34,911 nucleotides of DNA from Candidatus Pacearchaeota archaeon (GTDB lineage: Archaea > Nanobdellota > Nanobdellia > Pacearchaeales > GW2011-AR1): positions 1-34,911 of the forward strand of contig JAFCGC010000004.1 in NCBI GenBank assembly GCA_017608305.1, in the 5' to 3' direction. Numbering within the stretch: the stretch's first letter is position 1; every line of letters starts with the position of its first letter. The translations under genes and the position numbers were made by a program. A model generated the notes under the pieces. The model was not told the origin of the DNA, searched no databases, and was given only the letters and a program-made list of their open reading frames with translations. This document shows, piece after piece, positions 15,701-24,092 of this stretch.

Positions 15701-16436
15701 TAATCTAAATGAAATAGGAATAAATGCAACAGATCTTTTAGGAGAAGAAGACAGTAATTATGGGTTGTGGGCAGCAAATTTCTCTGTTAATTGGAGTACA
15801 GGAGGAAGCCCTCCAGCAGAATGTGGAGGTACAAATCTAACTCATGGAAGATATGCAAATATAACAGGAGCAAATTTAACTGCGGGAAACTACACACAAA
15901 ATGATCAAATAACAGGTCAAGAAGAATTATATTTCTGTATAAAATACATAGGAAGTGAACTTACAAGTCAACCTTATTCTACAAAAACTTATGGGAGTTG
16001 GACAATAAGAATTTTATTAGTTGCAATTATTCCAAAAAAGAGAAAAAAGGAAAGAAAGGAAAAAATTATTGGAGAGTTGAGCATCCCCCTAACAATTTTT
16101 TCAAACAAATTAGGAGCATTAGAAACAATCACAAAATATCTAAAAGAAAATTTAAAATTAAACTATAATGAAATTGCAGAAATATTAAATAGAAATCAAA
16201 AAACAATTTGGACTTCTTACAAAAAAGCACTAGAAAAACAAAAATCAATTATAAAAATTGAAAAAACAACAATTTTTATTCCAACAAAAATACTTAAAAA
16301 TAGAAACCTAACTATTTTAGAATCAATAATAGTATATCTAAAAGAAAAAGGATTAAAATATTCTGAAATTTCTAAATTACTAAATAGGGACCAAAGAAAT
16401 ATCTGGACAATCTACTCGAGAACGATCAAAAAATAA
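12717..16436 (+). CDS. Giant surface protein with tandem C-terminal helix-turn-helix domains (copy 1)
   Basis: This 1239-residue protein has a basic, helical, cytoplasm-like domain at residues 1-93 (WIDYYDDYIKECEKL), then a membrane helix at about 94-113 and TGFAIG at 117-122. A Glu-rich linker runs to about 200. Next comes a region shared with the 2306-residue paralogue (GQPVKWKKHIEL through IIDP, about 203-490), a jelly-roll-like domain (about 496-658), two Ig-like repeats ending in TNDSAGNQNQTS-type strands, and a domain (about 838-1100) nearly duplicated in the next gene. A 12-16-residue hydrophobic stretch (WTIRILLVAIIP), then KKRKK, precedes two HTH-like repeats, YNEIAEILNRNQKTIW and YSEISKLLNRDQRNIW. 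Sequons are dense, indicating export and glycosylation. It may be a membrane-anchored sensor that contacts DNA; the second membrane crossing is short and unproven. Confidence 0.85.
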   Translation: MGRGHVAKATIVELQNKIALAKKQKKQLILYIHKLKKKYSQQQISYSKYIEILYKRVNGKNIKQWIDYYDDYIKECEKLIQKQKSQLIKNKTQNWVLIFGLLFILLTAAYYIDSRYTGFAIGDNLTETLINETNFTIPEQNITETSEINITENITESEELEISEDIQTEEKEVPEDLEEVIPSQELPGDQPDQEQEPLEEKDLTIETIQYTAILGQPVKWKKHIELNKPEKIKIELPQQAENITINKKIKELQKKEIPDQEIIEITLDENETQLEIEYETPAPYAIEEDTATGKKVKIIGPTSIHYENVLIYTELNENLNIKNPSKVKIFWEEQNQYIPIQNIEDLNSNGIYDYIEFIAPHLSNQTFRIILITKAEYLDSNRTFLNNIYDEVKELDNIWSEEIPSSHYVRATFEENLTSENDITVYPRIISGNPIIEVYEFNDTELIAEFENLNNNQYNKVFLTNLISESQDVFDLRVVGGSIEFDHIIDPLTELFYDGGEIADGWVAGDTTCPSNPWDTCSQGSDSGGTLYGATTLHYDGAQSIRFEESANAYLTKTIDTRGYEEVNLSFCWAQDNLDASETGTISVDGVVLDTISRADPSTDNAWECMEWALIANEDLVPSATTIFRFDMGNNGAFEGNEEVFIDLFNVTGHNAPDLIKPDLTITFPNNNTNWSDNLLDVNFTANDETELFNCWYSNDTYSVNTTIDCGGNITTLTWTEGQHNVTVWANDTAGNINQTSIKFTIDLTNPSLTILSPLNNTHHTNSNHDINYTVGDINLETCWWSNDSYTKNNTITCGENITTVVWIDGQHNFTIWTNDSAGNQNQTSINFTITGDSSPEIVAVYNATMTDVSSGLNSGPFKTSVLINFSVTDIDGVEDINISTALINFTKTDEDIRQNTSCAVIDWTGTNANFTCNITMWWWDSSGTWAIGAYIEDNSSNAHSNISADFQVGQTIGFELSPGNLTWSTLSPGSYNQTASNNPLLLNNTGNKDINLNEIGINATDLLGEEDSNYGLWAANFSVNWSTGGSPPAECGGTNLTHGRYANITGANLTAGNYTQNDQITGQEELYFCIKYIGSELTSQPYSTKTYGSWTIRILLVAIIPKKRKKERKEKIIGELSIPLTIFSNKLGALETITKYLKENLKLNYNEIAEILNRNQKTIWTSYKKALEKQKSIIKIEKTTIFIPTKILKNRNLTILESIIVYLKEKGLKYSEISKLLNRDQRNIWTIYSRTIKK

Positions 16437-16441
16437 AGAAA

Positions 16442-16451
16442 TCTTTAAATA
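16442..16451 (+). promoter_or_regulatory. TATA box of 310-residue surface protein
   Basis: TCTTTAAATA lies 27-36 bases before the ATG at 16478. The surrounding AAGAAATCTTTAAATA (16436-16451) is identical to 24056-24071 before the gene at 24093. Confidence 0.6.
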
Positions 16452-16477
16452 CACAAAAAACATAAAAACAGCATAGA

Positions 16478-17410
16478 ATGGGGAAAAAAGAGGGAATAAT
16501 TTTCACATTTATTTTATTAGTTTTAATAGTAGTAATTCTAGCAACAGGTTCTTTTAATGAAATTAAAAAAACAATAACAGGACAAGCAGTTGATCAACTA
16601 GACATAAATATCACTATAGGAACCCCGACAATAATAGCTGTCTATAATGCAACAATGACAGATGTTTCAGGGGGATTAAGTTCAGGACCATTAAAAACAA
16701 GTGTTTTAATTAATTTTTCAGTTAACAGCCCTACAGGAGTCGCAAATATTAATTCAAGCACAGCAAGCATAAATTTTACTCAATCAGGTGAAGACACCAG
16801 AGAAAACACAAGTTGTAAAGTGACAGAGTGGGCTGGAACCAATGCTAATTTTACATGTAATGTTACAATGTGGTATTGGGACGCAACAGGAACTTGGACA
16901 ATAGGTGCATATATTGAAGACAACAGCAGTAATGCAAATTCAAACATTTCAGCAGATTTCCAAATAGGGGAAACAACAGGATTTGAATTAAGTCCAGGAA
17001 ATTTAACTTGGTCTTCATTAAGCCCTGGAGCTTATAACCAAACCGCAAGTAATAATCCTTTATTATTAAACAACACAGGAAATAAAGCAATAGGGGCAGG
17101 GGCAGGAAACATAACAGTAAATGCAACAAACCTAAGAGGTGAAACAACAGCAACTCAAGCATTATGGGCAGAAAATTTTTCTGTTGCATGGAATACAGAA
17201 GGAAGCCCTCCAGCAGAATGTATAACTAATTTATCTGCAGGTAATTTTGCAAATGTGACAACTGCCAACCTAACAAAAGGAAATTATTCAACAAATGACG
17301 GAGATACAGGTCAAGAAGAATTATATTTCTGTATAAGATATGTAGGAAGTGAATTATCATCCCAAGCATACTCTACAGCAAATGAATCAACCTGGACAAT
17401 ACAAATATAA
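16478..17410 (+). CDS. Membrane-anchored surface protein, paralogue of the C-terminal ectodomain of the preceding gene
   Basis: This 310-residue protein has an N-terminal membrane segment (IIFTFILLVLIVVILATG, about 6-24) followed by ITGQAV. From about residue 50 to the end it matches residues about 840-1100 of the 1239-residue protein, often base for base (for example GTNANFTCN, YIEDNSSNA, NNPLLLNNTGNK). It ends at TWTIQI, exactly where the larger protein continues into its hydrophobic segment and HTH tail. It is therefore an ectodomain-only version. It is rich in N-glycosylation sequons and has two or more conserved cysteines. The next gene starts one base after its stop, indicating an operon. 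Confidence 0.85.
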   Translation: MGKKEGIIFTFILLVLIVVILATGSFNEIKKTITGQAVDQLDINITIGTPTIIAVYNATMTDVSGGLSSGPLKTSVLINFSVNSPTGVANINSSTASINFTQSGEDTRENTSCKVTEWAGTNANFTCNVTMWYWDATGTWTIGAYIEDNSSNANSNISADFQIGETTGFELSPGNLTWSSLSPGAYNQTASNNPLLLNNTGNKAIGAGAGNITVNATNLRGETTATQALWAENFSVAWNTEGSPPAECITNLSAGNFANVTTANLTKGNYSTNDGDTGQEELYFCIRYVGSELSSQAYSTANESTWTIQI

Positions 17411-17411
17411 A

Positions 17412-17975
17412 ATGAAAAATACTAAAACTTACATGAGAAAAATAACTTTATTAATTCTAACTCTATTTTTAATTAGCAGTGTCTCTGCATTTGCAGTTTC
17501 TTCTAAATATTATCAAGGATATCCCATGACAATAATGCCTGGAGAGACCAAAACTACAAAAATAATTTTACAAAATTTAGCAAGTGAAGAAGATGTTACA
17601 GTAAAAGCAGAAATTGTGACAGGAGCAGAAATTGTGAGTTTAATTGGAGATAGTGACACTTTTTTGATCCCAAAAAAAGATAAAACAGAAGTAGAATTAC
17701 AAATAACTGCCCCAACATCTGCAAAAATAAAAGATCTCTACACTGTGGATATAAGATTTACAACAGTAAGAGAATCAGAATCAGGAGAATTTGGATTTGG
17801 AAGCAGCATTGGACATAATTTTGAAGTATTTGTAGGGGATGGATCTTTACTAGAGGAAAAAGAAACAAAAATCTCTCCTCTTGCATATGTTCTTCTTGCA
17901 CTAATAGCCATACTAATCATAATAATCTTTTTATTCCTGAAAAAAAGAAAAAAACCCAAATCTAAAAATCTTTAA
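17412..17975 (+). CDS. Type I membrane protein with one beta-sandwich ectodomain
   Basis: Starting at ATG 17412, directly after the previous stop, the protein has 187 residues. An alternative ATG at 17433 gives a cleaner signal peptide (MRKITLLILTLFLISSVSAFA). An earlier in-frame ATG at 17349 lies inside the previous gene and is unlikely. The ectodomain (about 30-145) resembles Ig-like/COG1361-style beta-sandwiches with YPMTIMPGETKTTKIILQNL. A C-terminal membrane helix (ISPLAYVLLALIAILIIIIF) is followed by a basic tail, KKRKKPKSK. This layout, signal peptide, beta domain, helix and basic tail, is typical of small archaeal surface proteins that accompany larger ones. The partner is unknown. 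Confidence 0.8.
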   Translation: MKNTKTYMRKITLLILTLFLISSVSAFAVSSKYYQGYPMTIMPGETKTTKIILQNLASEEDVTVKAEIVTGAEIVSLIGDSDTFLIPKKDKTEVELQITAPTSAKIKDLYTVDIRFTTVRESESGEFGFGSSIGHNFEVFVGDGSLLEEKETKISPLAYVLLALIAILIIIIFLFLKKRKKPKSKNL

Positions 17976-17979
17976 AAAC
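17966..17979 (+). promoter_or_regulatory. TATA box of 414-residue surface protein
   Basis: AAATCTTTAAAAAC lies about 21-34 bases before the ATG at 18000 and overlaps the end of the preceding gene. It shares the ATCTTTAAA core with the promoters at 16442 and 24062. Confidence 0.5.
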
Positions 17980-17999
17980 TATTTCTCACTATGTAAACT

Positions 18000-19244
18000 A
18001 TGGGTAAAAGAGGTTTAATTGTTTTTTCAACACTTACAATATTTTTATTAAACACAATTATTGGTGCAACAATAACAGGAGAAGTAATTACAGGACAAGC
18101 AGTTAATCAAGTAGGCATGAATATAACCATAACAAATGGGCCTCCTGCACTCACAATTATCTCACCTACAAATTCAACATATACAACAAACACATCTTTC
18201 TTGTTAAACTACTCAACAACAGGAATCAATGTATGGTATAATATAAATAATTCAGCAAACACCACAATAACAGGGCCTTTATTTCTAAATATATCAGAAG
18301 GGAGCCATACTCTTTTTTTATTTGCTAATAATTCATATGGTGAAACTTCAGAGCAAATAAATTTTACAATTGATCTCAGTGAAGAAGTGCAAGAATCTCC
18401 TTCAACAGGTGGAGGGGGGGGAAGTGGTATTACAGCAGAAGCAATAAAAAAATTTGAAATAAATACAGATCAAATCAATGTGAAATTAAAGCAAGGAGAA
18501 ATAAAAACTCAAACCATAAAAATAAAAAATAAAGAAAATCAAAAATTAAATTTTAAAATAACCAAATCACAAGAAATAACAGAACAAATCTTAATAGAAG
18601 ATCATTCTTTTGAATTAGGTCCAGGACAAGAAAAAACAATTGAAATAATATTTCTTGCAAAAGAAAGCATAATTCCAGACCTATACTTAGGAAAAATACT
18701 CATACAATCTGGAAACTCAATAAAAGAAATTTTAATAGGTTTAGAAATTATATCTAAACAAGAACTATTTGATGTAGAAATTGATTTATCTGAAAAATAC
18801 AAAATAATTACTTGTGGTGAAGAACTTATATTTAAAACAAGAATATATAATCTTGGTGAAACAAAAAGAGTGGATGCTTATATAGAATATTTCATAAAAG
18901 ATAAAGATGGAAAAATAATACTGTATGAAGAAGAAACAAATGCAATTGAAACTCATTTAGACACAGTTAAAGAATTTAATTTTCCCAAAGATATTCTTCC
19001 TGGAGATTATGTAATCTATGTAAAAGTAAAATATGGTGAAGAAATTGCAAGTGCAACACAATGGTTTTCAATTGAAGAAGAATGTTTCTATAAAAAATAT
19101 TCAAAAGAAATAACATATGGATCGATTGGATTTTCAATAATTCTTCTTATAATAACAATAATTCTTCTTTTTATTGTACTAAAAAACAAAAAGAGATCTA
19201 CAAGAAAAAGAAAAACATTACATCAAAAAATATTTTCTCGGTAA
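18000..19244 (+). CDS. Membrane-anchored surface protein with Ig-like domains and C-terminal helix
   Basis: This 414-residue protein begins with a hydrophobic segment (LIVFSTLTIFLLNTIIGA), then ITGEVITGQAV. An Ig-like domain (about 45-128) starts ALTIISPTNSTY and is rich in sequons. A glycine-rich hinge (GGGGGSG) at about 137-143 is followed by a longer beta region (about 150-365) with CARDB-like strands and the cysteine pair ITCGEELIF and EEECFYKK. The C-terminal membrane helix (IGFSIILLIITIILLFIVL) ends in a strongly basic tail. The plan matches the 1036-residue protein encoded convergently next door, including the glycine hinge before the last beta region. It is probably an adhesin or envelope structural protein, but the ligand is unknown. 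Confidence 0.8.
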   Translation: MGKRGLIVFSTLTIFLLNTIIGATITGEVITGQAVNQVGMNITITNGPPALTIISPTNSTYTTNTSFLLNYSTTGINVWYNINNSANTTITGPLFLNISEGSHTLFLFANNSYGETSEQINFTIDLSEEVQESPSTGGGGGSGITAEAIKKFEINTDQINVKLKQGEIKTQTIKIKNKENQKLNFKITKSQEITEQILIEDHSFELGPGQEKTIEIIFLAKESIIPDLYLGKILIQSGNSIKEILIGLEIISKQELFDVEIDLSEKYKIITCGEELIFKTRIYNLGETKRVDAYIEYFIKDKDGKIILYEEETNAIETHLDTVKEFNFPKDILPGDYVIYVKVKYGEEIASATQWFSIEEECFYKKYSKEITYGSIGFSIILLIITIILLFIVLKNKKRSTRKRKTLHQKIFSR

Positions 19245-19251
19245 CTTTTCC

Positions 19252-22200
19252 CTAAAACCTATATCTCTTTCTTAAAAATGAAAATTTTCTTCTTTTTTTT
19301 CTGGGCCTCTTAATTTTTTTTCTATGCCCAAAAATCCTTTTAACAATAAAAATAGCAAAAACAATAAATAGGATCAAAATAGCAACACTTACAATATTAT
19401 CTGTTGTTCCTTCTCCTCCTAAAATAGCAAATCCACTTGTAGGAGCACCTAAAATAATACTTTCCTCAACAAAACCAGAATAAGTTTCAGAATTTAAATT
19501 AATCAACAAACTCAACTCTCCAGCCAAAGATTCATCAATAGGAATTATAATTTCAAATTCTGATTTAGAATTAGGACCAACAAAAACCCCTTCACTTAAT
19601 TCGGCAGCCTTTTCATTATTTAAATCATAAAGTAAAAATTGTAATTCCACATCTTGTTCTATTCCAGAAAGTTCCTCCAAAGAATAAATAACCTTTACAT
19701 TAGAATCATCAATTCTATCAACATTCAATAATTCAAAACCTAGTCTTTTTTCTATAATTTCTACACTAAAACTAGAAGACTCATTTTTCTCTTTACACTC
19801 TAAAGATGTTGTTAAAGAATAAGTTCCAGTTTCAAAATTTTCAGGGATTTTTAAATCAAAAGTAAAATCAAACTCTTCACCAGCAGCAAGATTTTTTTTC
19901 TCTCCAGAATAAATTACCCAAGAAGAAAACTGCCCATCTCCTCTTAGCTTACAATCATTTAGAAATTTTGTTCCAGTATTTTTTACATTCAAATTTATTT
20001 TTTTGGAATCTCCTGGATTAACAATTAAACTAGGAAGAGCTCCAAGCTCTACTTTAACAATACTTGAGGTAATAATAGATCCCCCTCCACCCCCTCCTGA
20101 TGAGCCTCCACTAGACGAAGAAGAGCTAGAAGTATCAACTGAAAAACTAGAGTTATCAGAAGTAAAAGATCCCAAAGAATTATTTAAATATAAATATAAA
20201 ATATAATCTCCATCAGCAGCAACATCAAAACTTGAATCAGAACAATTAATTAAACTTGTATTAGAAATGACTTCTCCCCCAATAGAAGTTCTAACTTCAT
20301 ACCAGCAAGTTAAACTATTTCCAGTAACAGTATAAGTTATTGGAATAGACTCACGAGAAGTTTTTGTGCCTGTTGGCTCTGAAACAGAAACACTAACCCC
20401 TATTAAATCAACATTAAAACTAACACTACTATTTGATGGATTTCCCAAACTATCAATTGAAAATAAATTCAAAACATAATTTCCTTCTCCAGAAACATCA
20501 AAACTTGTATTTGCACAACCAGCTAAACTAATATTAACTCCCCCATTAATATTATACCAGCAAGAATCAATTCCAGATCCATCACTTACTGAAAAATTTA
20601 ATTCTAAACTTTCATTAGAAAAATACACTGCTTCAATTGGAGAATCTATTAAAATAGAGGGACCAAGAACATCTGGAGCAGAAGTAACCTCAACAAAAAA
20701 AGTTTCATAACTAGAAGTATAATTTTGAGAATCTAAATAAATACAAGTAATATTTTCAACTTGAACATCATTAAATGATGTTAAATTTCCTAAAGGAGAA
20801 GTTCCAGAATTAATCAAAATATTATTTTTATAAAGTTGAATTTGAGCTTCTAAATCCCCGGTAACCATAGAACAATTTAAACTTATTGTGTCCCCTTGAT
20901 AAATTGAAATATTTTCTGAACTACCATTCAAATTTAAATTAACTTCTGAGTTAATTTGATTAATAATAAGATTATCACTTATAGTTCCAGAAGTATAATT
21001 TTGACCTCCTGTTGTATTGTAAACATAATAATAAGTTCCTACTCCCAAACTCTGAGTATTTGGGTTTGCAATAGTTTGATTGTTCCTATAAAAATTATAA
21101 ACAACATCTGCATCACCATTATTTGTTTCAGATGCTGTAGAACTTGTTTGAGTTCCATAATCTTCATTATTAGAAGGTGTAATAACAACTTGCATATTTG
21201 AAGAAGGATCTTTTTTTGTTACATTAACCAAGATTATTGTTGAATTTAAATTACCTATACTATCATTAATAATTATATTTAAATAATATCCTCCAACCCC
21301 TAAAGGATTAATATTTTCAAGCAAACCATCACAACTAATTGTAAATTTAGAATCATTAACAGAAAAACAACCAAATTGTAAAGAATCACTAGCATTAATA
21401 TCATAATTTAAAGAATCGCCGTAAGATAATTCTTGATCTATTGGAGTATTATCTTCAAAATAAGGTGCTACAGAATCAATTGTAAAACTCACTAAAGAAG
21501 AATTTAAATTATTATTTGAATCATTTGCCCAAACCTTTACATTATGAAGTCCCTCTGTCCAAGTAATATCTGTTATGTTCTGTCCACAAATTATTGAATT
21601 ATTAAGAGACATAGAATCATTTGAATACCAACAAGCTTGAGCATCACTTCCAACCATATAATTTACATCTAAAAACACATCATTACTAATTGAACCATTT
21701 CCAGGAGAAATAATTAAAAGGTTTGGAGCCTCATCATCCATAACATCTCCATCAATATTAACATCATCAACTCTACAAAACTCACTCACAGCTCCTGCAA
21801 CACATTCAAATTTTATTGCGAAATTAACATTATCATCTGCAGAAGCAGGTAAAAGATATTGCTTATAAACATAAGATCCATCATTTGCAGAATTTATTTC
21901 CTCAAGAGTATACCATATAGATCCATCATACCATTTTGATCTAAACCAATCAACAGTATCTAATCCAAGAAGTTTTCTTTTATAACTAAAATTTATATTT
22001 TCATAACCAGAAGTACTAATAATTCTTTCCATAGAACTTAATTCTCCTGCTTCTTGAGGATTTGATTGAGAATGATAAGTTCCTGAACTAGGATCTGTTG
22101 TAACTACTTGCCAATCAGCTGCTACTCCAGTATGGGTCAAAGTCCAATCGTTTAGATTTCCTGTTTCAAAATCTTCTCCAACCCCTCCAATAATAACAAA

Positions 22201-22362
22201 ACCAGTGATACTGCCTCCCAAAAAATACAAACCAAGAAAGCTTGCACCAAGTAAAACCAAAATAACAAAATAAGTCATAAAATGTTCACTTACATTACGT
22301 CTTATATTATTCGGAATATTTTTTAAAGGTCTGCCTAAAAAACCCACCTCTTGTTTCCTCAT
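19252..22362 (-). CDS. Large membrane-anchored surface protein, multi-domain
   Basis: This 1036-residue protein has a short cytoplasmic N-terminus with basic residues, a membrane segment at about 29-50 and GSITGFVIIGG. Next comes a jelly-roll domain (about 60-210; YENINFSYKRKLLGLDTVDW) homologous to the C-terminus of the neighbouring 518-residue protein. Several Ig-like repeats follow (about 213-760), then a Ser/Gly hinge (SSSSSSGGSSGGGGGGS). A beta domain follows (VELGALPSLIVNPGDSKKI), then a C-terminal helix (VSVAILILFIVFAIFIV) and an Arg/Lys-rich tail. Sequons are frequent. Both termini are anchored, which is unusual for a simple adhesin. It is convergent with the 414-residue gene, with seven bases between stops, and uses a TAG stop. 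Confidence 0.82.
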   Translation of the reverse strand: MRKQEVGFLGRPLKNIPNNIRRNVSEHFMTYFVILVLLGASFLGLYFLGGSITGFVIIGGVGEDFETGNLNDWTLTHTGVAADWQVVTTDPSSGTYHSQSNPQEAGELSSMERIISTSGYENINFSYKRKLLGLDTVDWFRSKWYDGSIWYTLEEINSANDGSYVYKQYLLPASADDNVNFAIKFECVAGAVSEFCRVDDVNIDGDVMDDEAPNLLIISPGNGSISNDVFLDVNYMVGSDAQACWYSNDSMSLNNSIICGQNITDITWTEGLHNVKVWANDSNNNLNSSLVSFTIDSVAPYFEDNTPIDQELSYGDSLNYDINASDSLQFGCFSVNDSKFTISCDGLLENINPLGVGGYYLNIIINDSIGNLNSTIILVNVTKKDPSSNMQVVITPSNNEDYGTQTSSTASETNNGDADVVYNFYRNNQTIANPNTQSLGVGTYYYVYNTTGGQNYTSGTISDNLIINQINSEVNLNLNGSSENISIYQGDTISLNCSMVTGDLEAQIQLYKNNILINSGTSPLGNLTSFNDVQVENITCIYLDSQNYTSSYETFFVEVTSAPDVLGPSILIDSPIEAVYFSNESLELNFSVSDGSGIDSCWYNINGGVNISLAGCANTSFDVSGEGNYVLNLFSIDSLGNPSNSSVSFNVDLIGVSVSVSEPTGTKTSRESIPITYTVTGNSLTCWYEVRTSIGGEVISNTSLINCSDSSFDVAADGDYILYLYLNNSLGSFTSDNSSFSVDTSSSSSSSGGSSGGGGGGSIITSSIVKVELGALPSLIVNPGDSKKINLNVKNTGTKFLNDCKLRGDGQFSSWVIYSGEKKNLAAGEEFDFTFDLKIPENFETGTYSLTTSLECKEKNESSSFSVEIIEKRLGFELLNVDRIDDSNVKVIYSLEELSGIEQDVELQFLLYDLNNEKAAELSEGVFVGPNSKSEFEIIIPIDESLAGELSLLINLNSETYSGFVEESIILGAPTSGFAILGGEGTTDNIVSVAILILFIVFAIFIVKRIFGHRKKIKRPRKKRRKFSFLRKRYRF

Positions 22363-22432
22363 AAATTAAGTAATTAATTAGAATTTATAAATTTATATAA
22401 AAGAAAACAAAATAAAAGAAAAAAAATAAAAA

Positions 22433-23971
22433 TTATTGAGCTATGATTTTAACATTATCAACATAACACTTCTCTGAAACAGCTCCACACTCACACTTAA
22501 ATCTTATTTTTGTTGCAGTATTTGGGATATCAAAACTCTTAAACTTAAATGACGAATCACTTGCTCTTCCTGTTCCTAAATGCTCAACACTATGCCAAAC
22601 CCCATTAAAATACTGAACTTCAAAATCATCTGCAGTATCTAACCCAACAAGTTTTCTATAGTATTCAAGTGTAACCAAATCAAATCCAGAAGCATCAATT
22701 GTTATTTCCATAAAACTGTCATCTCCTGCTCCAGTTTTCTTTGCTCTTACAGATCTAGTTCCCTCATAACTTATATCTGTTGAGACTATCCAAGCAGTTC
22801 CTGTTCCATAAAGACTCCATTCACTTAAACTTCCATCTTCAAACCCATAAAATAAAATCTCTACTGGTCCAACATAATCTGTTTCATCATCGTCATTTGC
22901 GTCTGCACACCCTGTATCAGCTGGAAAATCAATTAAACTATCTCCATCATTATCTAACCCATCACTACACTGTGGAGGATAATCAATACAACTAAAGGTA
23001 TCAAATCCAGAACAATCGCCTAAACAAGCTAAACTACCCTCATCAAAACCTAAAGTCTGACAGCTTTCTCCATCTAAATCACTTAAATCACAAACCTCAC
23101 CCACTTCTTTAACGCCATTTCCACAAACAGGTGGATTTGTATATGCTGGAACATAAAAACTAGTTCCAGAAACCTCATTCAATAAATTAGCTAAAAGCTT
23201 ATAGTTTTCAATTCTATCTTCTGTACTTAATCCAGAAATCCCATTATTTTCAAATGCTTCTAAATGAACACTATTCAATAACATATTATTGTATTTTATA
23301 ATTGCAGGCATGTCATTTCCATATTCTGTATAAGTTGCTACAAATTCTCCTGGAGAATTTAAATCAGTATATTCATAACCTCTAGTAGGTCCTCCATAAT
23401 ATACTGCATTAAAACCATTATCTAAACCAGTAATAGCATATCCTGGATTTTCATCATAATCAGCAATCTCTCTGATTGAACCTTCAACAGTAGGATACAA
23501 TTCTAAAAGATCTGGATGATTATAGAACTCATCTTGCCACCAATAATCATTTGCAGTATAGTAAAATCCAGCACAAATACCCAAATAACCTTTACCAGAA
23601 TTAATATACTCAGTCAATGCAGCTTTACCTTCACTTCCAAGTCTGTTTTGTTGATAATAAGCATTTCCTCCTGGCTGGATATACATCTTTAAATTTTCAA
23701 AACTTCCAAGATCACACTCACCAGTTACATGATTATCTCCTAACTCAACATAATTTATTGATGGATCTTGTTGTTCCCACCAATTAAGAAAACTTATTAT
23801 CCAATCTTTGCTCAAATCTCCAACACCCCCAAAACCAGTTTCTCCGTAAAATACAACATTAGTATCTGAATTTATTGGGCACGGATCTTTCCATTTTGGT
23901 CTCGCAGAAACAAAAACCAAAAGTAAAACAACTATTAAAATCCCAAAAACTAAAAAATATTTTCTATTCAT
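22433..23971 (-). CDS. Exported BPL_N/glutamine-amidotransferase-like protein with Cys-rich and jelly-roll domains
   Basis: From ATG 23971 (MNRKYFLV) the protein has 512 residues. That start is chosen because GGAGGT lies six bases upstream; the upstream in-frame ATG at 23989 would put the ribosome site inside the gene. A signal anchor occupies about 5-23. Residues about 38-270 match the biotin-protein-ligase N-terminal (BPL_N) amidotransferase-like fold: IQPGGNAYYQ, the nucleophile elbow GYLGICAGFY (C133), and HLE (H236, E238), giving a plausible Cys-His-Glu triad. A Cys-rich module CGNGVKEVGEVCD (about 283-330) and an Asp-rich CSDGLDNDGDSLID repeat (about 335-360, probably calcium-binding) follow. 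The C-terminal jelly-roll resembles the one in the upstream 1036-residue protein's N-terminal half. The substrate is unknown; outside the cell it cannot be a normal biotin ligase. Confidence 0.8.
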   Translation of the reverse strand: MNRKYFLVFGILIVVLLLVFVSARPKWKDPCPINSDTNVVFYGETGFGGVGDLSKDWIISFLNWWEQQDPSINYVELGDNHVTGECDLGSFENLKMYIQPGGNAYYQQNRLGSEGKAALTEYINSGKGYLGICAGFYYTANDYWWQDEFYNHPDLLELYPTVEGSIREIADYDENPGYAITGLDNGFNAVYYGGPTRGYEYTDLNSPGEFVATYTEYGNDMPAIIKYNNMLLNSVHLEAFENNGISGLSTEDRIENYKLLANLLNEVSGTSFYVPAYTNPPVCGNGVKEVGEVCDLSDLDGESCQTLGFDEGSLACLGDCSGFDTFSCIDYPPQCSDGLDNDGDSLIDFPADTGCADANDDDETDYVGPVEILFYGFEDGSLSEWSLYGTGTAWIVSTDISYEGTRSVRAKKTGAGDDSFMEITIDASGFDLVTLEYYRKLVGLDTADDFEVQYFNGVWHSVEHLGTGRASDSSFKFKSFDIPNTATKIRFKCECGAVSEKCYVDNVKIIAQ

Positions 23972-23977
23972 TTTTAT

Positions 23978-23983
23978 ACCTCC
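23978..23983 (-). promoter_or_regulatory. Shine-Dalgarno deciding the start of the BPL_N-like gene
   Basis: GGAGGT on the minus strand lies six bases before ATG 23971. It selects this ATG over the in-frame ATG at 23989. Confidence 0.8.
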
Positions 23984-24022
23984 TTTCAATTATATACTTT
24001 CTAATAAAAACAGCTAATTTAT

Positions 24023-24032
24023 TATTTAAACT
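24023..24032 (-). promoter_or_regulatory. TATA box of the BPL_N-like gene
   Basis: AGTTTAAATA on the minus strand lies about 52-61 bases before ATG 23971. This predicts a short leader of about 25-30 bases carrying the Shine-Dalgarno. Confidence 0.5.
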
Positions 24033-24061
24033 TTATTGCAGCCAAAAACACATATAAGAAA

Positions 24062-24071
24062 TCTTTAAATA
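24062..24071 (+). promoter_or_regulatory. TATA box of 258-residue surface protein
   Basis: TCTTTAAATA lies 22-31 bases before the ATG at 24093. The 16 bases 24056-24071 are identical to those before the 16478 gene. Confidence 0.6.
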
Positions 24072-24092
24072 TATACAAAAACTAAAATAAAC

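Noticed and set aside
17349-17411. N-terminal extension of the 17412 gene from ATG 17349
   Set aside because: It lies entirely within the preceding gene, is unlike a signal peptide, and the ATG right after the upstream stop gives a proper leader.
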